This document shows, piece after piece, positions 1 to 9,381 of a DNA stretch of 64,000 nt; positions within the stretch are counted from its first letter, which is position 1; each line of letters starts with the position of its first letter. The notes under the pieces are model-generated. The model saw nothing but the letters and a program-made list of their open reading frames with translations. It searched no databases and was not told the origin of the DNA. This DNA comes from Actinobacteria bacterium HGW-Actinobacteria-7 (GTDB lineage Bacteria; Actinomycetota; Coriobacteriia; Anaerosomatales; PHET01), in the NCBI GenBank assembly GCA_002841275.1, contig PHET01000013.1:1-64000 (forward strand), in the 5' to 3' direction. The position numbers and the translations under genes are program-made.

Positions 1-726
1 CGCACAGATGTGTCGCTCTACTGCGCCGCCGACGACCGATCAGCCGACGAACTCGTGTCCAACCGAGGACAGCGCGAGGACACGGTCGCGGTCACCGGCA
101 TCCCCGTGCGTGCGCAGTTCACCCTCGAATACGACCTCGCGGCTGCACGCGAACACTTCGATCTTCCCCATGTGAAGCGGCTGATCCTGGCGCTCGCCGG
201 ATCCACACTGCCCGGCCCCTACTCACAGTTCAAAGACGCGCTTGCTGTCTCGCTGCCAGCCCTCGCCTCGATTCCCGACACAGCAGTCGTGGTGGTCACA
301 GGACGTGACGATGAGTTCGCCGAGGATCTCAAGAGCCGGTCCGCAGCCTTCGGAGTGGGAAACGTGCACACGCTGGGGTTCGTGGAACACATGGCGCCGC
401 TCATGGCTGTAGCCGACGTCGCACTCGCCATTCCCGGCGGTGTGGTCTGCGCAGAGTGCGCGGCCATGGGACTGCCGGTCGTGCTCATGGGTCCTGCCAC
501 GGGCCACGAGCGCATCAATGCCGACGTGCTCGTCGAAGCCGGCGCAGCCCTGTTCGCACGCGACCCGCGCACGATCGCCGAGTACACGCGCAAGGCGATC
601 TCCAGCACGTCTCGGCTGAAGCGGATGAGCGAGGCGGCCACCACCATCTCGCGACCCTTCGCAGCCACAGACGTCGCCGAGCGCGTCCTGACTCTGGTTG
701 GCGTGCCTTTCGGGGAGCCGGAGTGA
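1..726 (+). CDS. Processive diacylglycerol glycosyltransferase, GT28 family (5'-truncated by window edge)
   Basis: The frame is open to base 1, so the N-terminus lies outside the window and the GTG at 10 is not trusted as a start. What remains is the C-terminal nucleotide-sugar domain of a GT28 enzyme of the UgtP/MGDG-synthase/MurG type: a TGIPVR junction near residue 34, and the donor-binding stretch with PGGVVCAE followed by GLPVVLMGP and a GHE...NA motif. Such enzymes move glucose or galactose from a UDP-sugar to diacylglycerol at the membrane. Its stop overlaps the start of the next glycosyltransferase (GTGA), so the two are probably translationally coupled. Substrate and sugar cannot be told from the fragment. 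Confidence 0.8.
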   Translation, partial: RTDVSLYCAADDRSADELVSNRGQREDTVAVTGIPVRAQFTLEYDLAAAREHFDLPHVKRLILALAGSTLPGPYSQFKDALAVSLPALASIPDTAVVVVTGRDDEFAEDLKSRSAAFGVGNVHTLGFVEHMAPLMAVADVALAIPGGVVCAECAAMGLPVVLMGPATGHERINADVLVEAGAALFARDPRTIAEYTRKAISSTSRLKRMSEAATTISRPFAATDVAERVLTLVGVPFGEPE

Positions 727-1886
727 CGGCTCTTCGCATCGGCATGTTCGTCGACATGTATCTGCCTCATGTCAGCGGTGTCACCAACCATATCTCTCTG
801 TACAAGCGGCATTTCGAACAGTTGGGCCACGAGGTCTTCGTGTTCACGTTCGGCGACCAAGACCACATCGACACCGAGCCCAACGTGATTCGCTCGCCCG
901 GCATGCCGTGGGGCCGGACGGGGTGGCGCTTCGCCCCGGCGCTCAGTGCACCCGCTCGGGAGCTTGTCCCGACCCTCGACATCGCGCATGCCCACCATCC
1001 GTTCCAGAGCGGGCGGCTGCTGGTTCCCTTGTGCAAGCGTCACGGTATCCCGCTCGTATTCACGAACCACACCCGCTACGACCTGTATTCCGACGCCTAC
1101 GCATCGCTGGTTCCGCGATCGCTGCGCTACGCGTTTCTCCGTTGGCAGCTGAGCCATTTCGACCGTGCCTGTGACCTTGTGATCGCACCCGCCCAGAGCA
1201 TCGCTTCGTGGCTCGAGGAGTTTTGCGGCTTCGCGGACGCGGTGACGATTCCCAACGGCATCGACGTGCAGCGCTTCTCCAATCCGGAACACCCCGTCAG
1301 CCGAGAAGAGCTGGGTTTCGCTCACGATGACGTCGTATTCTGCTACGCCGGTCGATTGGGTCCCGAGAAGAACACCGAGTGGCTGGCTCGCGAGTTCGTG
1401 ATGGCCGCACACAGGAGTCCGCGAGCGCGCTTGCTCGTGGTAGGCGACGGGCCGTCACGCATGGCGGCCAGCGCAGTAATCGATCAGGCGGGACTCACGG
1501 AGCGCGCGGTATTCACCGGCATGCAGTCATACGACCGCATACCCGCGCTCGAGGCTGCTGCTGATGTCTTCGTGACCGGCTCGGTCAGCGAAGTGCATCC
1601 CCTTGTCGTGCTTGAGGCGATGGCCGCCGGCCTTCCCGTTGTCGCGGTGAGTTCTCCGGGCATCGCCGACACCGTGCGCGACGGATCCACGGGCCTCCTT
1701 GCTCCCACTGCGACAGACGGTGCGCTTGCCGATCGCATGGTTGCGCTTGCCACTGACGATGCCGCGTTGGCGTCAATGGCCCAACATGCTCGCGCTGCCT
1801 CAATGGCCTTCGGATTCGATCAGACCGCAGATGTCGTCTTGCAGCACTACCAGCGACTCGTCAGCTCCAGGAAGCATACTCGGTGA
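723..1886 (+). CDS. GT4-family glycosyltransferase, probably lipid-directed
   Basis: The ORF track begins at 456, but the start is taken as GTG 723, which overlaps the previous stop by four bases and opens directly into the family N-terminus (FVDMYLPHVSGVTNH). The 387-aa product has the two-domain GT-B layout: an N-terminal acceptor domain and a C-terminal donor domain with GRLGPEKN and the retaining-enzyme E-x7-E motif in SEVHPLVVLEAMAAGLP. Family members include 1,2-diacylglycerol 3-glucosyltransferases and mannosyl-phosphatidylinositol enzymes. Pairing with the upstream GT28 enzyme suggests sequential glycolipid synthesis; this is inference from the neighbourhood. It overlaps the LysE gene downstream by four bases. 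Confidence 0.85.
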   Translation: MTALRIGMFVDMYLPHVSGVTNHISLYKRHFEQLGHEVFVFTFGDQDHIDTEPNVIRSPGMPWGRTGWRFAPALSAPARELVPTLDIAHAHHPFQSGRLLVPLCKRHGIPLVFTNHTRYDLYSDAYASLVPRSLRYAFLRWQLSHFDRACDLVIAPAQSIASWLEEFCGFADAVTIPNGIDVQRFSNPEHPVSREELGFAHDDVVFCYAGRLGPEKNTEWLAREFVMAAHRSPRARLLVVGDGPSRMAASAVIDQAGLTERAVFTGMQSYDRIPALEAAADVFVTGSVSEVHPLVVLEAMAAGLPVVAVSSPGIADTVRDGSTGLLAPTATDGALADRMVALATDDAALASMAQHARAASMAFGFDQTADVVLQHYQRLVSSRKHTR

Positions 1887-2572
1887 ACGCGGGCGACCTC
1901 AGCGCCGCGCTTGCTTTGGGTGCCGCTGCGTTCGTCGTCGGACTGTCAGGAGCGATGTCACCAGGACCCTACCTCACCGTGACCATCACGCGGACCGTGC
2001 AGCGCGGTTGGTTCTCGGCGGGACTGATGCTGGTGGGCCATGCGCTGCTTGAGGGAGCATTGCTCGTCGGCTTCGCGTTTGGGCTCCAGCACTTCCTACA
2101 GCAACCTCTGGTCACAACCGTCATGGCACTGGCCGGCGGGGCCGTCCTGCTCTGGATGGGCTACGGGCTGCTCTCGGGCGTCTGGAGCGGTGACATCGTG
2201 CGTGACCTGGAGGTTGCGGAGCACGCTGACGGGCGGGCCGCACCGTCTCACGCCGGCTCGATTGTCCAGGGAATCGTCGTCTCACTCTCGAATCCGTACT
2301 GGACGCTGTGGTGGGCGACGATCGGCCTCAAGTTGGCGAGTGACGGACTCGCCATCGGCCCGGTGGGTGTGGCCGCGTTCTTCCTCGGCCACCAGCTTGC
2401 CGACTGGTCGTGGTACGCGCTCGTCATCGCCGCCGCCTCGCGGGGCAAGGAGCTGCTTACACCAGGGCTCTACCGCTCTGTCATGGGTGTGCTGGCGGTG
2501 CTGCTCGTCTACATCGGTGCCCGGTTCGTGGCATCCGGATTCGGCATCGAACTCCCCTGGCTGCCGTTCTGA
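1883..2572 (+). CDS. LysE/RhtB-family amino-acid exporter
   Basis: The 229-aa polytopic membrane protein has the family N-terminal signature, a first helix ending in SPGPYLTVTITR, then five or so further hydrophobic segments separated by a charged cytoplasmic loop (about residues 108-125) before the SLSNPYWTLWW segment typical of LysE translocators. Members export basic or neutral amino acids by proton exchange; the substrate here is unknown. The GTG start overlaps the stop of the glycosyltransferase (GTGA), so it is the third gene of a plus-strand operon. A strong inverted repeat follows the stop. Confidence 0.85.
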   Translation: MNAGDLSAALALGAAAFVVGLSGAMSPGPYLTVTITRTVQRGWFSAGLMLVGHALLEGALLVGFAFGLQHFLQQPLVTTVMALAGGAVLLWMGYGLLSGVWSGDIVRDLEVAEHADGRAAPSHAGSIVQGIVVSLSNPYWTLWWATIGLKLASDGLAIGPVGVAAFFLGHQLADWSWYALVIAAASRGKELLTPGLYRSVMGVLAVLLVYIGARFVASGFGIELPWLPF

Positions 2573-2628
2573 ACGCTGGCCCCGGTACTCTGGTCCGCCC
2601 CGGAACCCCCCGTCGAGATCCACAGACG

Positions 2629-2663
2629 ACCGTGGACCCCGGCGCGATGCCGAGGTCCACGGT
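2629..2663. terminator. Inverted repeat between converging genes, possible bidirectional terminator
   Basis: A perfect 10-bp inverted repeat (ACCGTGGACC / GGTCCACGGT) with a 15-nt loop lies between the stop of the plus-strand LysE gene and the stop of minus-strand groEL. Position and symmetry fit a shared terminator. There is no clear T-run on either side, so this is only a candidate. Confidence 0.5.
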
Positions 2664-2699
2664 GTCAACTCATGAGTGCCAGTGCAGGTAGCCCAGTGG

Positions 2700-4346
<1,647 letters not shown>

Positions 4347-4389
4347 TCACATAGGTGGAAACGGGGTAACAGCGGTCTTCTCAGCAGAA

Positions 4390-4680
4390 CTAGCCCTCTA
4401 CGACCGCATAGATGTCGTCGGCGCGAAGGATGATGTACTCCTCGCCCTCAACCTTGACCTCGGTGCCACCGTACTTGCTGTAGATGACGGTGTCGCCAGC
4501 CTTGACGTCGAGCGCGATGCGCTCACCGGCGTCATTGAGCTTGCCCTCGCCTACGGCGATGACCTCGCCCTTCTGGGGCTTTTCCTTGGCGGTGTCTGCG
4601 AGGATGAGGCCCGACTTGGTCTGGGTCTCTGCCTCGGCCTGCTTCACGATCACGCGATCGCCCAGCGGCTTCAGATTCAT
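4390..4680 (-). CDS. groES: Co-chaperonin GroES (Hsp10)
   Basis: This 96-aa protein is a standard-length GroES, the heptameric lid of the GroEL chamber. It begins [14 protein letters not shown], contains the mobile-loop region near residues 17-33 ([18 protein letters not shown]) and ends in the conserved core [26 protein letters not shown] Shine-Dalgarno precedes the ATG. It is the first gene of the groESL operon, with a sigma-A promoter and CIRCE operator about 140-200 bases upstream, so it is probably heat-inducible through HrcA. Confidence 0.98.
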   Translation of the reverse strand: MNLKPLGDRVIVKQAEAETQTKSGLILADTAKEKPQKGEVIAVGEGKLNDAGERIALDVKAGDTVIYSKYGGTEVKVEGEEYIILRADDIYAVVEG

Positions 4681-4819
4681 TGACGTCCCTCCTCTTTCTG
4701 TGCGTTACGGACATCCGGACACGCGTCCGGGCGTTTCCTGCTTGGTCTCGCGACGCAGATGCGCGCTCCTGAGTTATACCCACCTGCTCCAGGAACCTGC
4801 GCGTCTACCCTTGAGAGTG

Positions 4820-4846
4820 CTGGCACTCGGATGCACGGAGTGCCAA
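4820..4846 (-). promoter_or_regulatory. CIRCE operator (HrcA-binding site) of groESL
   Basis: On the minus strand the sequence reads TTGGCACTC, nine spacer bases (CGTGCATCC), then GAGTGCCAG. This is the CIRCE inverted repeat (consensus TTAGCACTC-N9-GAGTGCTAA) in a GC-rich form. It begins eight bases downstream of the TAGAAT box and so covers the expected transcription start, the usual position for HrcA repression. An additional GAGTGC half-site overlaps the distal arm at 4815-4820. Confidence 0.93.
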
Positions 4847-4855
4847 CGAGGTAGG

Positions 4856-4884
4856 ATTCTACCCGCACTCAGGGCTGCGTTCAA
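4856..4884 (-). promoter_or_regulatory. Sigma-A-type promoter of groESL
   Basis: On the minus strand TTGAAC (4879-4884) and TAGAAT (4856-4861) are separated by exactly 17 bases, directly upstream of the CIRCE operator and in the correct orientation for groES. Confidence 0.85.
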
Positions 4885-4943
4885 TAGGCATGAACTGGGA
4901 CTTTGTGCGCGGGGTTGAGTGCCTGACACTCAGGTCTGACCAC

Positions 4944-6479
4944 CTAGGCCGGGTCTACAACGTCCAGTCTGAGCCCCGGCATCGCGTCTGCTTCGAGCCC
5001 CAGACGGTCGCCGTTGAGGTAGCGGTGGTACCCCGCCGCGGCAATCATCGCCGCATTGTCAGTGCACAGGTGCAGAGGGGGCACACTCACGTGTACACCC
5101 AGAGGTTCGATGGCCGAGCGAAGCGCCTCGCGAAGAGCGGGATTCGCCGCGACTCCCCCTCCAAGACAAAATGTTGTGGCCCCGGTTTCGGTGACCGCAC
5201 GGACCGCCTTGGAGACCTGCACATCGATCACCGCGGCCTGGAAGCTCGCAGCCAGGTCCGGCACATCGATCTCGCGCCCTGCCGCCTGTTCGTGCCGGAT
5301 GTGGTTGATGACCGCCGTCTTGAGCCCGGAAAGTGAGAACTGGTAGTCGCCGCTTCGCATCATGGCGCGAGGGAAATCGAGCGCGGTCGGATCGCCGTCG
5401 GCCGCAAGCCGCGACAATACTGGTCCACCCGGATAGCCGAGCCCGAGGACCTTGGCCACCTTGTCGAATGCCTCGCCGGTTGCATCGTCCAGGGTCTCGC
5501 CCATCGTCCGGTACTCGCCCCAGCGGGGCATGTGGACAAGCGACGTATGCCCGCCGCTCACCAGCAGCGCGACCAGCGGCGGCTGGACCGCCGGATCGGC
5601 GAGCACGTTGGCGAAGATATGGCCCTCCAGATGGTTCACGCCCACCAAGGGCAGACCCGTCGCAAACGCGAGCCCCTTCGCATATGCCAACCCCACCACC
5701 AGGGCGCCGACGAGCCCCGGCCCGTAGGTGACTGCGATGGCGTCGAGCGCCGAGAAGTCGAGGGGCTCACCGGCCGTTGGCGCCCGCGTATCGCCTGCCT
5801 CGCGAAGTGCGCCACCAGCTTCCTGCATAGCCTCCGCGATCACGTCGACGATCGCCTCGGTATGCTTGCGGCTCGCGATCTCCGGCACGACGCCGCCAAA
5901 GCGTGCGTGGAAGTCGATCTGACTCGCCACGATATTGGCAAGCAGTGTGCGCTCACCCATGATCACCGCTGCGGCGGTCTCGTCGCACGATGATTCGATA
6001 GCCAGAATCAGCGGAGGCCTGTCTTCTGGGTAGGTGTCTTCCAGCTCGCCCCACATGATCAGCGCGTCTTCCCCGGTCTCTGCGTAATAACCGGGGCGCA
6101 GGCCCGCTGGGCGCATCCCAACCGACTCGTAGAGCGCGATCGCCGCCGTATTGGCTGGGCGCACCTCGAGTGTCATGCGCCGGGCCCCTGACTCCTTGAG
6201 CCTCACGATCAGCGTACTCAGAAGAGCCCTTCCGGTGCCGTGGCCGCGCGCGTCCGCGCGTACCGCGATGTTCATGAGATGAGCATCGTCTTGGAGCAAC
6301 CAGCCGCCCGCGTAGCCCACAAGCTCCCCGTCGCGCTCTGCGACGAACCAGTGGCGTCCGGATGCGACCAGATCCTCTGCAAAGAGACGCTCCGACCACG
6401 GGGCATCGAAGGTGACCGATTCGATCATTGCGGCGCCCGGTACATCCCCTGCCACCATCTCTCGGATACGAAGATTCAC
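4944..6479 (-). CDS. rimI-tsaD: Fused ribosomal-protein S18 N-acetyltransferase (RimI) / tRNA t6A37 threonylcarbamoyltransferase (TsaD)
   Basis: This 511-aa protein joins two normally separate enzymes. Residues 1 to about 147 are a GNAT acetyltransferase with the acetyl-CoA loop ARGHGTGRALL near 77-87 and the RimI-like ALYESVGM and DALIMW elements. Residues from about 155 to the end form TsaD, with ESSCDET near 162, the metal-binding HLEGH near 283-287 and the VSGGHTSLV phosphate loop. TsaD transfers threonylcarbamoyl to A37 of ANN-reading tRNAs together with TsaB and TsaE, which are encoded immediately upstream. The start overlaps the tsaB stop by four bases (ATGA). An extra loop of about 20 residues near 222-241 interrupts TsaD. 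No frameshift is needed for the fusion. Confidence 0.95.
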   Translation of the reverse strand: MNLRIREMVAGDVPGAAMIESVTFDAPWSERLFAEDLVASGRHWFVAERDGELVGYAGGWLLQDDAHLMNIAVRADARGHGTGRALLSTLIVRLKESGARRMTLEVRPANTAAIALYESVGMRPAGLRPGYYAETGEDALIMWGELEDTYPEDRPPLILAIESSCDETAAAVIMGERTLLANIVASQIDFHARFGGVVPEIASRKHTEAIVDVIAEAMQEAGGALREAGDTRAPTAGEPLDFSALDAIAVTYGPGLVGALVVGLAYAKGLAFATGLPLVGVNHLEGHIFANVLADPAVQPPLVALLVSGGHTSLVHMPRWGEYRTMGETLDDATGEAFDKVAKVLGLGYPGGPVLSRLAADGDPTALDFPRAMMRSGDYQFSLSGLKTAVINHIRHEQAAGREIDVPDLAASFQAAVIDVQVSKAVRAVTETGATTFCLGGGVAANPALREALRSAIEPLGVHVSVPPLHLCTDNAAMIAAAGYHRYLNGDRLGLEADAMPGLRLDVVDPA

Positions 6480-7267
6480 GCGCGCTCACCGCCGCCCGCC
6501 ACGCCGTTGTCGGGGAGCGCCTCGGCGGGTCCGGTTCGCAACCGCTCGTTCTCCTCGGCATCTGAAAGGCGGGTGTAGATCGGCAGCAGCGTAGCCGCAT
6601 TGGCCTGCTCCAAGGAGCCGACAGCGCCGGCGTCTGAGCCCCCAAGGGCTGCAAACAGCCCCGCACCGGTCGTCCACCATGAGGCCTCATCCGAGAACGA
6701 CACGCGGCCCTCAAAGGCGGCCGAGAAGACCTCCCTGTACTTCGCGAGACCGTTGCCGCAGAGAAGTAACGGCTCGGTCAGCTCACTCGCCCACGACTCG
6801 GCCACGACATCCGGCTTCGCCACACGGTCCGGTGTCAGGCGAAGCGCGCATCCGTCCTCGCAGCGGAAGAGCACGGGGTAGACCTCGCCGCGCATGGCAT
6901 CGCCTAACAGCCCCAGCATGCCCTGATACCCCGTCGCGGCCACCTGCCAGGCAAGCGCATCGAGTGTACCGACGCCCGCAAGTGGCACACCCAGCCCCTG
7001 CGCCAACCCCTTCGCGGTGGCGACGCCGATGCGCACGCCGGTAAACGAGCCCGGCCCGCGCCCCACAACCACACCACCCACATCGCTCACCCGCTCACCC
7101 GCGCGCTCAAGCGCCGCAGAGAGCGTGGTGAGCAAGAGTGTGTTCGCACGACGGGGTGCGACCTCACAACCCGATTCGATGACCGTGAGCACCGTCCCGT
7201 CCAGCCGGGCGACTCCGTAGCCGACGGCCTCGGTGGCGGTGTCCAGTGCGATCAGCAGCCGGCTCAT
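6476..7267 (-). CDS. tsaB: tRNA t6A biosynthesis protein TsaB
   Basis: The ORF extends upstream, but ATG 7267 gives the family start [18 protein letters not shown] and a four-base overlap with the tsaE stop. The 263-aa product is a degenerate ASKHA-fold protein that pairs with TsaD for threonylcarbamoyl transfer. The signature GRGPGSFTGVRIGVATAKG lies near residues 66-84. The C-terminal extension (TLLPIYTRLSDAEENERLR) is common in TsaB proteins and lies just before the fused RimI-TsaD gene. It is the middle gene of a tsaE-tsaB-rimI/tsaD set. Confidence 0.95.
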   Translation of the reverse strand: MSRLLIALDTATEAVGYGVARLDGTVLTVIESGCEVAPRRANTLLLTTLSAALERAGERVSDVGGVVVGRGPGSFTGVRIGVATAKGLAQGLGVPLAGVGTLDALAWQVAATGYQGMLGLLGDAMRGEVYPVLFRCEDGCALRLTPDRVAKPDVVAESWASELTEPLLLCGNGLAKYREVFSAAFEGRVSFSDEASWWTTGAGLFAALGGSDAGAVGSLEQANAATLLPIYTRLSDAEENERLRTGPAEALPDNGVAGGGERA

Positions 7268-7767
7268 CGCGACGACTCCACGACCGAGATCCCTGGGACG
7301 GCGTCGCACCCGGCAGCCCACGCGGCCGCCAGTTCTGCGCCACGCGAACCCAGTGGCGCGAGGTCGATGCGGCGTGATTCGTCACCCACGATATTCAGCG
7401 TCACCGAGATCCCGTCGTCGGGCATCGCCTCGGCGAAGCGGTCGCCCCACTCCACAACAGCCACTCCTCCGGCCTCAAGAGTCCCGTAGTAGTCCAGGTC
7501 CTCCAGCTGCGCACCGCGGTCGAGCCGATAGAGGTCGAAGTGGTACAGGGGAAGGCGCCCCTCGTGCACGAGCAGGATGTTGAAGGTCGGGCTGGTCACG
7601 GGCTCCACAACCCCGAGCCCGTCGGCCATACCCTTTGTGAGCTGTGTCTTGCCGGCGCCCAGATCGCCCGAGAGCAGCACGACATCGCCAGCAACCAGCA
7701 ACGGAGCGAGGGTCCGGCCACACTGGAACGTCTGGTTCGCCGAGAAGGTCGTTATCGACCACGTCAT
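7264..7767 (-). CDS. tsaE: tRNA t6A biosynthesis ATPase TsaE
   Basis: This 167-aa P-loop protein has Walker A GDLGAGKT near residue 35, the TSPTF motif near 60, and the [11 protein letters not shown] segment with its conserved Asp. It hydrolyses ATP to reset the TsaB-TsaD complex. ATG 7767 overlaps the stop of the upstream UDG gene by one base (TGATG). The ORF track begins one codon earlier at a TTG, which is also possible because an AAGGAG Shine-Dalgarno serves either codon. The rest of the t6A pathway follows directly downstream. Confidence 0.94.
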   Translation of the reverse strand: MTWSITTFSANQTFQCGRTLAPLLVAGDVVLLSGDLGAGKTQLTKGMADGLGVVEPVTSPTFNILLVHEGRLPLYHFDLYRLDRGAQLEDLDYYGTLEAGGVAVVEWGDRFAEAMPDDGISVTLNIVGDESRRIDLAPLGSRGAELAAAWAAGCDAVPGISVVESSR

Positions 7768-8369
7768 CAAAACAGCTCTCCTTGAGGTGGGTTCTGTCCA
7801 CTGTCGAGTTCTTCGAGCAGCTTCTTGAGCAGCTCGAAGTCGGCGATCAGCACGTCACGCTTGCTGCGATCGTAGATCGCCGCCGCCGGGTGGAAGATCG
7901 GCAGGACGGTGAACCGGCCAGCCTGCTGCACCGTACCACGCAACTGCGTGATACCAACGGTCGTCTTGAGCACGAACCTCGTCGCGAAGTTGCCCAGCGT
8001 CACCAGCACGTCGGGTGCGATGATCCGTATCTGTTCGCGAAGGAAGGGTGTGCACGTCTCGATCTCGATCGCCTCCGGATCCCGGTTGCCGGGAGGCCGG
8101 CATTTGAGCACGTTGGCGATGTAGACCTGCTCACGCTCAAGCTCGGCGTGGCTCAGCAGCTCGTCAAGAAATCGCCCGGCAGCGCCCACGAACGGCTCCC
8201 CGCGAAGGTCCTCGTTCTTGCCAGGCGCCTCACCGATGAACATCACTCGGGCACGGGGGTCGCCGACGCCGAAGACCAACTGCCCTCGAGTGAGTCCCAG
8301 CCCGCAGCGGTGACAGTCACCGATAAGGTCGCGCAACGCTTCGAGGCTTTCGCATCCTGGAGCCGGCAC
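7767..8369 (-). CDS. Family 4 (Fe-S) uracil-DNA glycosylase
   Basis: This 200-aa protein matches the thermophile-type family 4 UDG: an N-terminal CHRCGL cluster pair (Cys19, Cys22), catalytic motif GEAPGKNED near residue 47, [13 protein letters not shown] near 85 with a third cysteine, CTPFL near 105 with a fourth, and the C-terminal HPAAA motif. It excises uracil produced by cytosine deamination and is expected to hold a 4Fe-4S cluster. The GTG start has a GGGAGG Shine-Dalgarno at about six bases. It sits between a nitroreductase-like gene and tsaE and is translationally coupled to tsaE. Confidence 0.93.
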   Translation of the reverse strand: MPAPGCESLEALRDLIGDCHRCGLGLTRGQLVFGVGDPRARVMFIGEAPGKNEDLRGEPFVGAAGRFLDELLSHAELEREQVYIANVLKCRPPGNRDPEAIEIETCTPFLREQIRIIAPDVLVTLGNFATRFVLKTTVGITQLRGTVQQAGRFTVLPIFHPAAAIYDRSKRDVLIADFELLKKLLEELDSGQNPPQGELF

Positions 8370-8381
8370 GAACGCCTCCCT

Positions 8382-8897
8382 CTAGAGCCAGGTGGTGACT
8401 TCAGAAAGCGGTCTGCGCGCCGGCTTGCCCGCGGACTCGGCCGAGTAACCCACAGGGATCAACGCGACCGGGGTGATCGGCATCGGGAGGCCCAGAGCGT
8501 CGCGCACCGCGCTTTCGTCGAAGGCGCCTATCCAACACGCCGCAAGCCCGCGGTCGACCGCAGCCAGAAGGATGTTCGCTGCCGCAGCAGCCGTGTCCTG
8601 GATTGCGTAGAGATACTCGCCCCTGTCGCCATAGCGCGCCGAGCAGGGCCTCGGATCCACCGAAACGGCGATGATGACCGGTGCGCCGGTCGCCCAACGC
8701 TGGTGTAAGGCCCCTGCAAGCCGCTCACGGGCCTCAAGCGACTTGACCACGGTGAAGCGCCACGGCTGGATGTTGCCAGCGGTAGGAGCCGCGACAGCAG
8801 CGTCCAGCAGTGCGCGAACATCTTCATCGGACACGTCGAGTTTGGCATTGAAGTGGCGCACACTGCGCCTCTTGGCGATGACTTCCGAGAACTCCAT
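8382..8897 (-). CDS. Nitroreductase-family FMN oxidoreductase
   Basis: This 171-aa protein has the family N-terminus KRRSVRHF, whose arginines contact the FMN phosphate, then AAPTAGNIQPWRF near residue 37 and the central AIQDTAAAAANILLAA helix, ending in a glycine-rich GLPMPITPVALIPVGY segment. It would use NAD(P)H and FMN to reduce an unidentified substrate. It is the first gene of the operon that continues with the UDG, tsaE, tsaB and rimI-tsaD, 12 bases before the UDG start. Family membership is clear; the substrate is not. Confidence 0.88.
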   Translation of the reverse strand: MEFSEVIAKRRSVRHFNAKLDVSDEDVRALLDAAVAAPTAGNIQPWRFTVVKSLEARERLAGALHQRWATGAPVIIAVSVDPRPCSARYGDRGEYLYAIQDTAAAAANILLAAVDRGLAACWIGAFDESAVRDALGLPMPITPVALIPVGYSAESAGKPARRPLSEVTTWL

Positions 8898-9025
8898 TGA
8901 ATCCCTTACACGAGGCTCGCCAGCGCGAGGACGCCGGCACGTCAGGTTACGAGACGCATTCTAGACCAAGCGCCTCGGCAGGGCCCCACTCCCGAGTGTC
9001 GTAAGATGGCATTGGAGGTGTCGCC
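8898..9025. promoter_or_regulatory. Divergent intergenic region with candidate -10 elements
   Basis: This 128-bp spacer separates the minus-strand nitroreductase operon from the plus-strand unknown gene. On the minus strand a TAGAAT box (8958-8963) resembles the -10 of the groES and rplM promoters, but no good -35 lies 17 bases upstream. On the plus strand TAAGAT (9002-9007) is a weaker candidate, followed by a GGAGG Shine-Dalgarno before the start at 9026. Confidence 0.35.
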
Positions 9026-9367
9026 ATGCACGATCCACTGTCAAAGACGCCCGACGAGGAAATCGGCATCAGGGCCTTCGAGACAAAGAAGGCCCGGGCT
9101 GTAGAGACCGCGACCAGCAGAATGCGCCACGGTATGGGCGACTCGTGGGATCAGCTCTCGACGCAGCAGATCGAGGAGCTGCGATGGACCTTGGGCGAGC
9201 TGTGGGCGTACGTGGCTCATGGAGTGTGGGACGAGCTGCACTTCGGACTGCTCTCGCACGATGAGATCAACCGCATCGTAGTGCTGGGCGCGCAGATTCG
9301 CCGCCACGAACGCCCTCCTGTGGAAGTGCTGAACCAGATTGCCGAACTCGTCAGCTCCAAGGCCTGA
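9026..9367 (+). CDS. Small conserved-looking protein of unknown function
   Basis: The 113-aa acidic, helix-rich protein is not recognised. It begins MHDPLSKTPDEEIG and has a Trp-rich middle (RWTLGELWAYVAHGVWDEL, about residues 56-74). A GGAGG Shine-Dalgarno seven bases before the ATG supports this strand over the overlapping antisense ORF (9041-9379), which has no such signal. It is the only plus-strand gene between the lipid glycosyltransferases and the far right end, and converges on the ATPase subunit D gene. No membrane segments or cofactor motifs were seen. A link to either neighbour would be speculative. Confidence 0.65.
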   Translation: MHDPLSKTPDEEIGIRAFETKKARAVETATSRMRHGMGDSWDQLSTQQIEELRWTLGELWAYVAHGVWDELHFGLLSHDEINRIVVLGAQIRRHERPPVEVLNQIAELVSSKA

Positions 9368-9381
9368 TTCGCGCACCACTC

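Noticed and set aside
219-1412. 397-aa minus-strand ORF opposite the glycosyltransferases
   Set aside because: Composition is Arg/Ser/Thr-rich shadow sequence, and the plus-strand genes there are recognisable and overlap each other in operon fashion.
9041-9379. 112-aa minus-strand ORF opposite the small unknown gene
   Set aside because: The plus-strand ORF has GGAGG seven bases before its ATG; the minus-strand ORF has no comparable signal.
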